A DNA stretch of 6,596 nt from Actinomycetes bacterium. Lineage in GTDB: Bacteria > Actinomycetota > Actinomycetes > Propionibacteriales > Propionibacteriaceae. Position 1 is the first letter of the stretch. Each line of letters opens with the position of its first letter. Below, in pieces: positions 1 through 5,936 of this stretch. The notes beneath the pieces were generated by a model. That model saw only the letters and a list, made by a program, of their open reading frames with translations. It had not been told where the DNA came from and did no database searches. A program made the translations under genes and the position numbers. The DNA lies in the NCBI GenBank assembly GCA_023436925.1, contig JAEZHJ010000059.1, positions 1-6,596 of the forward strand, in the 5' to 3' direction.

Positions 1-401
1 CGGTCGCCGTGCGCGGCCTGGTTCAGGTTCATGAAGTCGAAGTCGATGTCGGCCCAGGGCAGGTCGACATTGGCCTGGGTGTGCAGGTGCAGCAGCGGCT
101 TGCGGAGCTCGTCCAGGCCGGTGATCCACATCTTGGCCGGGCTGAAGGTGTGCATCCAGGCGATCACGCCGATCACGTCGTCGCGGGCGTTCACCTCCAG
201 CGCCATCCGGCGGATCCCGTCGGTGTCGATCAGGACGGGCTTCCAGACCACCCGGACCGGCAGGCCGGCCAGGCCCTCGGCCACCGCGCGGGACTGCTCG
301 GCTACCTGGCGCAGGGTCTCGTCCCCGTACAGCGACTGGCTGCCGGTGACGAACCACACCTCGTAGCTGTCGAGGGAGGTGGACAGGGGGGAACGGCTCA
401 T
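1..401 (-). CDS. araA: L-arabinose isomerase AraA, N-terminal part (truncated by window edge)
   Basis: AraA interconverts L-arabinose and L-ribulose in the cytoplasm, the first step of bacterial arabinose catabolism. The 133 complete codons visible here read as the classic AraA N-terminal domain. EVWFVTGSQSLYG (residues 14-26) is followed by an ETLRQVAEQS helix, VVWKPVLID (51-59), IAWMHTFSPAKMWITGL (80-96) and LLHLHTQANVDLPW (103-116), ending at MNLNQAAHGDR where the sequence leaves the window. The family is about 500 residues long, so roughly a quarter is present, and the catalytic Glu/His residues lie beyond the left edge. The start ATG overlaps the araD stop (ATGA), which indicates translational coupling. 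A GAAGGA ribosome-binding site sits 6 nt upstream (408-413). I chose this start because the alignment to the family begins a few residues after it and the spacing is good. Identification is very secure. Confidence 0.97.
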   Translation of the reverse strand, partial: MSRSPLSTSLDSYEVWFVTGSQSLYGDETLRQVAEQSRAVAEGLAGLPVRVVWKPVLIDTDGIRRMALEVNARDDVIGVIAWMHTFSPAKMWITGLDELRKPLLHLHTQANVDLPWADIDFDFMNLNQAAHGD

Positions 402-1135
402 GACTCATCCTTCGTGGTGGTCGGGTCGGCGGCCGTGCCGGCGTTGGCCTGGCCGTAGACGTTCTGATAGCGGTTGAACAGCGAATCGATGTCGGACTGG
501 GCGATCGCGACGGGCTCGCCCAACTGCCGGGAGAAGTGGACGGTGCGCGCCACGTCCTCGAGCATGACGGCGGCCTTGACGGCGTCGCGGGCGTCCTTGC
601 CGATGGTGAACGGCCCGTGGTTGGCCATCAGGACGGCGCGGGAGCGCGAACTGCGCAGCGTCTCGACGATCCCGCGACCGATCGAGTCGTCACCGATCAG
701 GGCGAACGGGCCGACCGGGATCTCGCCGCCGAACTCGTCGGCGATCATGGTCAGGACGCACGGAATGGGCTCCCGGCGGGCCGCCCAGGCGGTGGCGTAG
801 TCGGAGTGGGTGTGCACCACGCCGCCGACCTCGGGCATGTGGCGGTAAACGTAGGCGTGCGCGGCGGTGTCGCTGGACGGACTCCGCTCGCTGCCCGGCG
901 TGCCCGGGATGGCGATGCCGTCCAGATCACACAGGATCATGGTGGCCGGGCTGAGTTCGTCGTAGGACACTCCCGACGGCTTGATCACGAACAGGTCCGA
1001 GCCCGGCACCCGGCCCGACACGTTGCCGGCCGTCCACACCACCAACCCGTAGCGGACGAGCTCCGCGTGCAGTGCGGCGACCTCGGTGCGGACCGCATCG
1101 ATGCGCTCCTGGAGGTCGGCGGGGAAATCAGCCAT
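398..1135 (-). CDS. araD: L-ribulose-5-phosphate 4-epimerase AraD
   Basis: AraD is a zinc-dependent class II aldolase/epimerase that converts L-ribulose 5-phosphate to D-xylulose 5-phosphate, feeding arabinose carbon into the pentose phosphate pathway. The 245-residue protein shows the family signatures: TAGNVSGR (35-42) and KPSG (52-55) for phosphate binding, SSD (87-89), the HTHS motif with zinc ligands His108 and His110, and a third ligand His173 in ANHGP. Asp133 in ADEFGG is a candidate catalytic acid, and Tyr227 in YGQ matches the C-terminal catalytic Tyr of E. coli AraD (Tyr229). Fuculose-phosphate aldolase is the main alternative, but the direct overlap with araA and the YGQ ending favour AraD. 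About 16 residues follow YGQ, where E. coli AraD stops. A strong AAGGAGG ribosome-binding site (1145-1151) lies 9 nt before the ATG. The gene heads an araDA unit preceded by a LacI-type operator. Confidence 0.95.
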   Translation of the reverse strand: MADFPADLQERIDAVRTEVAALHAELVRYGLVVWTAGNVSGRVPGSDLFVIKPSGVSYDELSPATMILCDLDGIAIPGTPGSERSPSSDTAAHAYVYRHMPEVGGVVHTHSDYATAWAARREPIPCVLTMIADEFGGEIPVGPFALIGDDSIGRGIVETLRSSRSRAVLMANHGPFTIGKDARDAVKAAVMLEDVARTVHFSRQLGEPVAIAQSDIDSLFNRYQNVYGQANAGTAADPTTTKDES

Positions 1136-1144
1136 TGATCTGCG

Positions 1145-1151
1145 CCTCCTT
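1145..1151 (-). promoter_or_regulatory. Ribosome-binding site of araD
   Basis: The minus strand reads AAGGAGG, a full match to the anti-Shine-Dalgarno core, 9 nt before the araD ATG. It fixes the start at 1135 and suggests strong translation. Confidence 0.85.
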
Positions 1152-1186
1152 GCCAGCCACCGGGCTGCCCCGGGGTTCGAGGAGAC

Positions 1187-1201
1187 ATGTTACCGCTCAC
1201 A
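1187..1201 (-). promoter_or_regulatory. LacI-type operator over a -10-like hexamer, araDA promoter
   Basis: On the minus strand, TGTGAGCGGTAACA (1188-1201) is a 14-bp imperfect palindrome with a CG centre and half-sites TGTGAGC/TGTTACC. This is the typical LacI-family operator form, and it differs from the lac O1 core TGTGAGCGGATAACA by one missing base. The 3' half contains TAACAT (1187-1192), a fit to the TANNNT -10 pattern, about 51 nt before the araD ATG. No good -35 is visible. A close copy occurs in front of the adjacent regulator gene, and this recurrence is the main reason to believe it is a real operator rather than a chance palindrome. Binding by the neighbouring LacI-family protein is inferred. 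Confidence 0.75.
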
Positions 1202-1243
1202 CCAAGGTTCCGCCCGAACTCCGCCCGATTTCGCTCCCGTGTC

Positions 1244-2272
1244 TCAGGTTCGACGACCCGCTGGCGGTGGCGCGGTGGACTCACGGACCACCAGTTCCGG
1301 GGGAATCATCTGGCTGCGGGGCTCGGCATCGCCGTGCAGGGCTGCCATCAGCATCGCCACGCTGAGCTTGCCCAACTCATGGAAGTCCTGGCGAACGGTG
1401 GTGAGCGGCGGCAGGAAGTGCCGCGACTCCGGGATGTCGTCGTAGCCCACCACGCTGATGTCCTGCGGCACCCGCAGGCCCCGGGCGTGCAGCCCGTGCA
1501 GGATGCCGAGCGCCATCTGGTCGTTGGCGGCGAAGATCGCGGTCGCCCCGTCCACCTCGCTCGACTCGCTGGCGTAGCGATAGCCGAAGTCTGCGGTCCA
1601 GTCACCCTCCACCGGCTCCCGGGCGGGCAGCCCGGCGGCGGCCAGCACCGCCCGCCACTCGGCCTCGCGGGCGCGGGCGTCCAGCCAGTCCCGGGGGCCG
1701 CTGAGGTGGCGGATCTCGCGGTGGCCGAGGTCGACCAGGTGCTGCACCGCCATGCGGGAGCCGGCGGTCTGGTCGACCGCCGCGGTCAGCTGGCCCGAGA
1801 CCGCCTCAGCGGTCACGACCACGACCGGCACCTGCCGGATCGCAGCCCGGACGGAGTCCTGCGAGGAGAGCCGGGGCGCAATGACGCAGAGTCCCTCGAC
1901 GCCGTGGGCGAGCAGGTGGCCCACGCCGTCCTCGGCGGTGCTGAGGGAGGAGTCGGAGACGGTGATCGCATCGACGGTGTAGCCGACCTCACGGGCCGCT
2001 TCCTCGAAGCCGCGCAGGGTGCTGTTCGGCCCGTAGTGGACGGGGGTGTCGACCAGGGCGCCGATCCGGTGGGAGCGGTTGGTGGCCAGCGCCCGCGCGA
2101 TCGAGTTCGGGGTGTAGTGCACCTCGTCGATCGCCCGCAACACCTTCTCGCGGGTGGACTCCCGGATGCTGGGGTGGTTGTTCAGGACGCGGGAGACGGT
2201 CTGGTGGGAGACGCCGGCGATCGCAGCAACGTCGTACATGCTCGGTTTGCGCTTCGGCTTGCCGACCGTCAT
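1244..2272 (-). CDS. LacI-family transcriptional regulator, probable arabinose repressor (AraR-like)
   Basis: This 342-residue LacI/GalR-family repressor has an N-terminal helix-turn-helix, MYDVAAIAGVSHQTVSRVLN (12-31), and a hinge helix around TPNSIARAL (54-62). A periplasmic-binding-protein-like effector domain follows, with the usual landmarks: DWLDAR (195-200), AANDQMALG (248-256) and GYDDIPES (276-283). Length is normal for the family. In the recognition helix, Gln-Thr-Val-Ser (24-27) matches the lac repressor, and the nearby candidate operators resemble lacO. The gene lies 58 bp after the permease and 108 bp before araD on the same strand, with operators in front of both itself and araD. 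I therefore infer an arabinose-responsive, autoregulating repressor; the effector is not proven. The ATG at 2272 has GGGAGGGA 8 nt upstream, which favours it over the internal Met12. That ribosome-binding site can be sequestered in a hairpin. Confidence 0.92.
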   Translation of the reverse strand: MTVGKPKRKPSMYDVAAIAGVSHQTVSRVLNNHPSIRESTREKVLRAIDEVHYTPNSIARALATNRSHRIGALVDTPVHYGPNSTLRGFEEAAREVGYTVDAITVSDSSLSTAEDGVGHLLAHGVEGLCVIAPRLSSQDSVRAAIRQVPVVVVTAEAVSGQLTAAVDQTAGSRMAVQHLVDLGHREIRHLSGPRDWLDARAREAEWRAVLAAAGLPAREPVEGDWTADFGYRYASESSEVDGATAIFAANDQMALGILHGLHARGLRVPQDISVVGYDDIPESRHFLPPLTTVRQDFHELGKLSVAMLMAALHGDAEPRSQMIPPELVVRESTAPPPAGRRT

Positions 2273-2281
2273 CGGGCGATT

Positions 2282-2309
2282 CCCTCCCGCCCGACCCCGG
2301 CCGGGAGGG
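2282..2309 (-). promoter_or_regulatory. Hairpin sequestering the ribosome-binding site of the LacI-family gene
   Basis: On the minus-strand RNA, CCCUCCCG and CGGGAGGG form a perfect 8-bp GC-rich stem around a 12-nt loop. The 3' arm is the Shine-Dalgarno sequence of the regulator gene (GGGAGGGA, 2281-2288), 8 nt before the ATG. It could damp regulator translation or act as a weak terminator after the permease gene. No U-tract follows, so a classical terminator is less likely. The pairing is seen directly; the function is inferred. Confidence 0.45.
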
Positions 2310-2320
2310 GCGTCAGGGCG

Positions 2321-2335
2321 ATGTTACCGGTCACC
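2321..2335 (-). promoter_or_regulatory. LacI-type operator over a -10-like hexamer, upstream of the regulator gene
   Basis: TGTTACCGGTCACC (2322-2335, plus strand) is an imperfect palindrome centred on CG, with half-sites TGTTACC/GGTGACC (5 of 7 matched). It shares the core ATGTTACCG and the TCAC/CTCAC side with the araD operator. On the minus strand it includes TAACAT (2321-2326), a candidate -10, about 49 nt before the regulator ATG. The site overlaps the last codons of the permease gene. It fits autoregulation and could give the regulator a promoter separate from that of the permease. Confidence 0.65.
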
Positions 2336-3728
2336 GGGCCGGCAACGCCTCTGCCGGCCGGTGCTCCAGGGCCTGGCCGGTGGCGTCCGGCAACAGCAGG
2401 GCGGCCCCGGCGGCCAGCACGAAGGCGGCCCCGAAGACCACGAACACCAGGCCCTCTCCCCCGGCCCCGAGCAGGACCGGCACGCTCAGCGGGGCGATCA
2501 CCGAGGCGATCCGGCCGAAGGCGGCCGCGGCCCCGGTCCCGGTGCCGCGCACGCCGGTCGGGTACAGCTCGGGCCCGATGGCGTACAGGGCTCCCCACGC
2601 GCCGAGGTTGAAGAACGAGAGCGCACAGCCGGTGGCGATGATCATCGCCGGCTCCTGGGCGAAGCCGAACAGCGGGGCGGCCACCGCCGACCCGGCCAGG
2701 AAAACGGCCAGGGTGACGCGGCGCCCCCACACCTCGATCAGCCAGGCGGCGGCGGCGTAGCCGGGCAGCTGCGCCAGGGTGATGATCAGGGTGAACTCCA
2801 GCGACTGCACCAGCGGGAAGCCGCGGTTGACCAGCAGGGTGGGGATCCAGATGAACGCCCCGTAGTAGCTGAGGTTGATCAGGAACCAGACCGCCCACAG
2901 CGCGGCCGTGCGGGTGCGGTAGACCGGCGACCAGATGGACGGCTCAGGACCGGCCTCGGTCGCCCGGGCCGGGGCGGCGAGGGCTCCCGGAGCCGGCTCG
3001 GCGGCGCCCCCTGCGTCCGCGGGCGGCGCCACCCCGCTGCCGCGCTCGAAGGCGACCACCGCCGCCTCGGCCTCGGCGTCGCGCCCCTTCAGCTCGAGGA
3101 AGCGGACCGATTCCGGCAGGCCCCAGCGCACCACCGCGGCGTAGACGGTCGGGATGATGCCGACCGCCAGGGCCCAGCGCCAGCCGTCCGGCGAGGCGGG
3201 AACCACCAGATAGCCGATCAGGGCAGCCATCACCCAGCCGACCGCCCAGAAGGCCTCCAGGGCCACCACCATCCGGCCGCGGATCCGGCGCGGCGCGAAC
3301 TCGCTGACCAGGGTCGAGGCCACCGGGAGCTCTGCCCCCAGCCCGATCCCGACAAGAAACCGCAGCACCATCAGCACCGCGACGCTGCCGGCCAACGCGG
3401 CGGCCCCGGTGGCGATGCCGTAGACGAGCAGGGTGAGGGCGAAGGTCTGTCGGCGTCCGATCCGGTCGGCCAGCAGGCCGCCCAGGGTGGCGCCGACCGC
3501 CATCCCGACGAAGCCGATCGACCCGATCCAGGACAACTCGGTGGCGTTCAGCTGCCACTGCACCGCCAGGGCGGCCATCACGAACGAGATCAGGCCGACG
3601 TCCATGGCGTCCAGTGCCCAGCCGACCCCAGATCCGACCAGCAGCCGACGGTGCTCCTTGCCGAACCTCAGCCTGTCCAGCCGCTCGGGGCGGCTCAAAC
3701 CGGCGGTGGGCGGTGGTGTCACGCTCAT
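2331..3728 (-). CDS. MFS transporter, NiaP/YceI-like (metabolite:H+ symporter)
   Basis: This is a 465-residue, twelve-helix Major Facilitator Superfamily permease of the inner membrane. Helix 1 carries GWALDAMDVGLISF (36-49), a pattern I associate with the NiaP/YceI and SV2-like branch. The loop 2-3 signature is GGLLADRIGRR (83-93), followed by LPVASTLVSEFAPRRIRGR (134-152). LPES (204-207) ends the first half, and PELYPTGVRGTG (386-397) is the sugar-porter-like motif of the second half. A central cytoplasmic loop (about 230-265) is rich in Ala/Pro and looks low-complexity. The start at 3728 has a GGAAGG ribosome-binding site 6 nt away and sits just before the first helix; the open frame continues further upstream without transporter-like sequence. 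The position upstream of the ara regulator suggests pentose uptake, but the family resemblance points equally to niacin or aromatic-acid transport. The substrate is unknown. Confidence 0.9.
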   Translation of the reverse strand: MSVTPPPTAGLSRPERLDRLRFGKEHRRLLVGSGVGWALDAMDVGLISFVMAALAVQWQLNATELSWIGSIGFVGMAVGATLGGLLADRIGRRQTFALTLLVYGIATGAAALAGSVAVLMVLRFLVGIGLGAELPVASTLVSEFAPRRIRGRMVVALEAFWAVGWVMAALIGYLVVPASPDGWRWALAVGIIPTVYAAVVRWGLPESVRFLELKGRDAEAEAAVVAFERGSGVAPPADAGGAAEPAPGALAAPARATEAGPEPSIWSPVYRTRTAALWAVWFLINLSYYGAFIWIPTLLVNRGFPLVQSLEFTLIITLAQLPGYAAAAWLIEVWGRRVTLAVFLAGSAVAAPLFGFAQEPAMIIATGCALSFFNLGAWGALYAIGPELYPTGVRGTGTGAAAAFGRIASVIAPLSVPVLLGAGGEGLVFVVFGAAFVLAAGAALLLPDATGQALEHRPAEALPAR

Positions 3729-3734
3729 GGTGTC

Positions 3735-3756
3735 CCTTCCTTGCCAACCGATCGTA
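3735..3756 (-). promoter_or_regulatory. Candidate -10 and ribosome-binding site of the MFS transporter gene
   Basis: The minus strand has TACGAT (3751-3756), matching the TANNNT -10 pattern, and GGAAGG (3735-3740), 6 nt before the ATG at 3728. The -35 region is not recognisable, as is common in actinobacterial promoters. The site is within a 199-bp divergent intergenic region shared with the plus-strand gene at 3928. I saw no copy of the TGTTACCG operator core here, so the permease may not belong to the regulon. Confidence 0.4.
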
Positions 3757-3898
3757 GGACGCCGGGACGGACGGAAACCGCCGCGTCCATCCGGCTTGGA
3801 GTCCCGGCCTTCCAGGTGACCCACTGCCCCGGTCGACTGCTGCGCGGCCCGTCCGCTCCCGAAGGTCTGGCACGGGCACGCCGCCGCAGTCGATCCCG

Positions 3899-3923
3899 TA
3901 GACTTGGCGCGACCATCGGGAGG
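3899..3923 (+). promoter_or_regulatory. Candidate -10 and ribosome-binding site for the plus-strand membrane protein gene
   Basis: TAGACT (3899-3904) fits the actinobacterial -10 pattern. GGGAGG (3918-3923) is a ribosome-binding site 4 nt before the ATG at 3928. If TAGACT is the -10, transcription would begin around 3911. That rules out the TTG at 3904 as the translation start and leaves a short leader. No clear -35 is seen. Confidence 0.45.
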
Positions 3924-3927
3924 CCAG

Positions 3928-4422
3928 ATGCGGCGGGCGCGGCTGCGCAGCACGGGAGGATCACTCCTCCTGGCGTTGTCGGGCGCCCTGGCACTGGCCG
4001 GCACCCTGCCCAGGATCAGCCTGTCGGGCACGCTCCCGGCGTGCATCACCGAGTCCGCCGGCACGGCCTGGCTCGGCCTACACCTGCACCTGCTGAGCCA
4101 GAGCGCGGCCTGCCCCGAGGGGATGTTCGCCCCCGGCCCGCACTACGCCGAGATCGCCCGGTTCTCGATCGTGCTGTCGCTGTCCACCCTGGTGGCCGGC
4201 CTCGCGATGCTTGCCGGCGCCCTCGGCCTCGGCCTGTGGGTGCGGGTCGCCCTCCGCCGGGCCCGGACGTGGCTGCGGCAGCGGCTCGAACTGGTGCGCC
4301 TCCCCGGCCCGGGAGGCTTCCACCGGGCGCCCGTGCTGGTGCCGGTGACCGCCGGGTACGGGGATGCGCCGTGGGCGGCCTCCCGGCTGCTGCGAGGGCC
4401 TCCGGCGGTTGTGCTGGGCTGA
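3928..4422 (+). CDS. Small membrane protein with a two-cysteine extracytoplasmic loop, function unknown
   Basis: I do not recognise this 164-residue protein as a named family. It has a basic N-terminus (MRRARLRS), a hydrophobic segment at about 11-28, a loop of about 50 residues, a second hydrophobic segment at about 79-104, then a basic tail starting VRVALRRARTW. The positive-inside rule puts both termini in the cytoplasm and the loop outside. The loop holds the only two cysteines, Cys39 (LPACIT) and Cys62 (AACPEG). These could form a disulfide, which is notable because a DsbA-like oxidase and VKOR follow on the same strand. The C-terminal 50 residues (Pro/Gly/Arg-rich) look disordered. I chose the ATG with GGGAGG upstream over the TTG at 3904, which overlaps the likely -10. 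The gene is 81 nt before the DsbA-like gene. It could be a substrate or partner of the pair, or unrelated. Confidence 0.72.
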   Translation: MRRARLRSTGGSLLLALSGALALAGTLPRISLSGTLPACITESAGTAWLGLHLHLLSQSAACPEGMFAPGPHYAEIARFSIVLSLSTLVAGLAMLAGALGLGLWVRVALRRARTWLRQRLELVRLPGPGGFHRAPVLVPVTAGYGDAPWAASRLLRGPPAVVLG

Positions 4423-4449
4423 GCCGTCCGGCTCCGCCCCCACCGCCAC

Positions 4450-4468
4450 GCGCGCGAGCTTCGCGCGC
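4450..4468 (+). other. Short GC hairpin between the membrane protein and DsbA-like genes
   Basis: GCGCGCGA and TCGCGCGC form a perfect 8-bp stem with a 3-nt loop, 28 nt after the upstream stop and 36 nt before the DsbA-like ATG. No U-tract follows. It could be a weak terminator or an RNA-stability element separating the two genes, or a chance product of local GC richness. Confidence 0.35.
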
Positions 4469-4503
4469 CCCTCCACCACTGCCCGAAGACCCAGAGGACA
4501 ACC

Positions 4504-5280
4504 ATGAGCAAGAAGCCCACTCCGCCCAACCAGAACCCGGCCGGCAACCGTCGCCAGCAGCTGCAGCAGCAGCGCGAGCAGGAGGCCAAGGAGCGCAGGG
4601 TCCGCAACATCATCACCTACGGCATCCTCGGCGTCGCGGTCCTGGCGATCGTCGGCGTGATCCTCACCGTGGTGCTCAGCAGCCGCAATGCGCCCGTCGC
4701 GCAGGGCGGTGGGGGCGCCACCGGTGACTACACGCTCGTCGCCGGCAAGGCGGATGCCCCGGTGACCATCAGCATCTACCAGGACTACATGTGCCCCTAC
4801 TGCGGCGAGTTCGAGCGGGCCAACCGGGAAGACCTGGAGCAGCTGGTCGACGACGGGACGGCGAAGGTCGAGTTCCACGTCATGAACTTCCTCGACGACG
4901 CGTCGCAGGGGACGAAGTTCTCCAGCCGTGCGGCGAATGCGCTGGTGGCGGTCGCCAAGGCCGAGCCCGACAAGATCATGGCCTTCAACGCGGCGCTGTT
5001 CAACGCCCAGCCGGCCGAGAACACCGCGGGGCTGTCGGATGCCGAGATCGCTGATCTGGCGCGGCAGGCCGGCGTCTCCAACGACGTCATCGCCACCTTC
5101 GCGCGGATGGCCAACCAGGACTTCGTCAACCGGTCCACCACCGCCGCCTTCGACTCCGGCATCACCGGCACCCCGACCGTCAAGATCAACGGTGAGGTCT
5201 GGCCCGGCGAGGGCAAGGGCTCCGAGATGTACCAGGCGGGTCCGCTGAAGGCCGCCGTCGAGGCAGCAGCCAAGAAGTGA
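4504..5280 (+). CDS. Membrane-anchored DsbA-like thiol oxidoreductase (CPYC)
   Basis: This 258-residue thioredoxin-fold protein is predicted to form disulfides in exported proteins. A charged, Gln-rich cytoplasmic segment (15-34, a likely short coiled coil) precedes one transmembrane helix (about 36-59). A Gly-rich linker (68-74) leads to the outer domain. The DsbA_4-like thioredoxin core starts at about 77 (ADAPVTISIYQDYMCPYC), with the redox pair Cys97-Pro-Tyr-Cys100. The cis-proline loop is TGTPTVKING (221-230), with Pro224. The helical insertion spans roughly 135-215. There is no lipobox or signal-peptidase site, so I call it a signal anchor. AGAGGA (4493-4498) lies 5 nt before the ATG. 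The stop overlaps the VKOR start (GTGA), which ties the oxidant to its recycling enzyme. Whether it acts as a net oxidase or a reductase in vivo is inferred from the VKOR partner. Confidence 0.93.
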   Translation: MSKKPTPPNQNPAGNRRQQLQQQREQEAKERRVRNIITYGILGVAVLAIVGVILTVVLSSRNAPVAQGGGGATGDYTLVAGKADAPVTISIYQDYMCPYCGEFERANREDLEQLVDDGTAKVEFHVMNFLDDASQGTKFSSRAANALVAVAKAEPDKIMAFNAALFNAQPAENTAGLSDAEIADLARQAGVSNDVIATFARMANQDFVNRSTTAAFDSGITGTPTVKINGEVWPGEGKGSEMYQAGPLKAAVEAAAKK

Positions 5281-5897
5281 CCGACCTGGTCGAACGGGTG
5301 CACCGGTTCCGGCAGTCGGACACCTGGATCTTCAGCTACATGCTGTTCTCGTCGGTGCTGAGCCTGATCGCGTCCTTCGTGCTGTCGGTGGACGCGATCG
5401 AGTTGGCCCGCAATCCCGACGCGGCGCTGGGCTGCAACATCAACGAGGTGATCAGCTGCGGCAAGGTGGGAGCGACCTGGCAGGCGAATCTGCTCGGCTT
5501 CCCCAACGCCTTCCTCGGGCTGATCGCCGAGCCGGTGGTCATCACGATCGCCGTGGCCGGGCTGGGCGGGGTCAGGTTCCCGCGCTGGTTCATGACTGCC
5601 GCGCAGGTGGTCTACACGATCGGCCTCGGCTTCGCGTACTGGCTGTTCTACCAGTCGATGTTCCACATCAACGCGCTCTGCCCGTGGTGCCTGCTGGTCA
5701 CCTTGTCGACCACGCTGGTGTTCACGTCACTGACCCACATCAACATCCGTGACGCGAACCTCTACCTGCCGACGCGGGTCAACGACGCGTTGCGGTCGGG
5801 CCTGCGAATGGGCATCGACCTGGTGGTCATCACCTTGTGGCTGCTGTTCCTGGTCGCAGCGGTCGTCCTGAAGTACGGCGCGGCCCTCTGGTCGTGA
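5277..5897 (+). CDS. Vitamin K epoxide reductase (VKOR) family protein, DsbB-like reoxidant
   Basis: This 206-residue integral membrane protein belongs to the bacterial VKOR family, which in actinobacteria replaces DsbB. It takes electrons from a DsbA-like partner and passes them to quinone. About five membrane helices are visible (near 17-38, 72-96, 105-126, 133-152 and 179-200). The loop cysteine pair is Cys53 (LGCNI) and Cys61 (ISCGKVG), the membrane-embedded redox pair is CPWC (135-138), and GFPNAFLGL (74-82) matches the conserved helix-2 segment. All four catalytic cysteines are present. It starts with GTG overlapping the stop of the CPYC protein. The upstream Shine-Dalgarno is weak, so translational coupling is likely. 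There is no fused thioredoxin domain (some VKORs have one), consistent with the separate adjacent partner. The gene ends at a strong hairpin. Confidence 0.95.
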   Translation: MTDLVERVHRFRQSDTWIFSYMLFSSVLSLIASFVLSVDAIELARNPDAALGCNINEVISCGKVGATWQANLLGFPNAFLGLIAEPVVITIAVAGLGGVRFPRWFMTAAQVVYTIGLGFAYWLFYQSMFHINALCPWCLLVTLSTTLVFTSLTHINIRDANLYLPTRVNDALRSGLRMGIDLVVITLWLLFLVAAVVLKYGAALWS

Positions 5898-5898
5898 C

Positions 5899-5936
5899 GG
5901 GATGCGCCGGGCGGGTCAGCCCGTCCGGCGCATCCC
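5899..5936. terminator. Bidirectional terminator-type hairpin between VKOR and HEPN genes
   Basis: Arms 5899-5915 and 5920-5936 pair over 17 bp (16 Watson-Crick pairs and one G·U) around a 4-nt loop. The hairpin begins 2 nt after the VKOR stop and covers the last codons of the convergent HEPN gene, whose stop codon falls in the loop. There is no strong U-run on either side, which is common for actinobacterial terminators. It is well placed to terminate both converging transcripts. Confidence 0.8.

Noticed and set aside
9..458. 149-codon plus-strand open frame
   Set aside because: It is antisense to araA and the araD 3' end, which are certain by protein motifs.
1187..2611. 474-codon open frame on the plus strand
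   Set aside because: It is antisense to the LacI-family gene and part of the permease gene. Its translation is low-complexity Gly/Arg/Val/Asp-rich, typical of the GC-biased third position read backwards.
3904..3927. TTG start eight codons upstream of the membrane protein ATG
   Set aside because: It overlaps the likely -10 TAGACT and lacks a ribosome-binding site, whereas ATG at 3928 has GGGAGG.
3729..4064. N-terminal extension of the MFS permease frame to 4064
   Set aside because: The extra 112 codons have no transporter-like sequence, overlap the divergent membrane-protein gene and skip the ATG at 3728, which has a good ribosome-binding site.
2154..4727. 857-codon open frame on the plus strand
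   Set aside because: It crosses the antisense of the permease gene and an alternate frame of two plus-strand genes with clear protein signatures. Composition is Gly/Arg/Pro/Gln-rich and no domain is recognisable.
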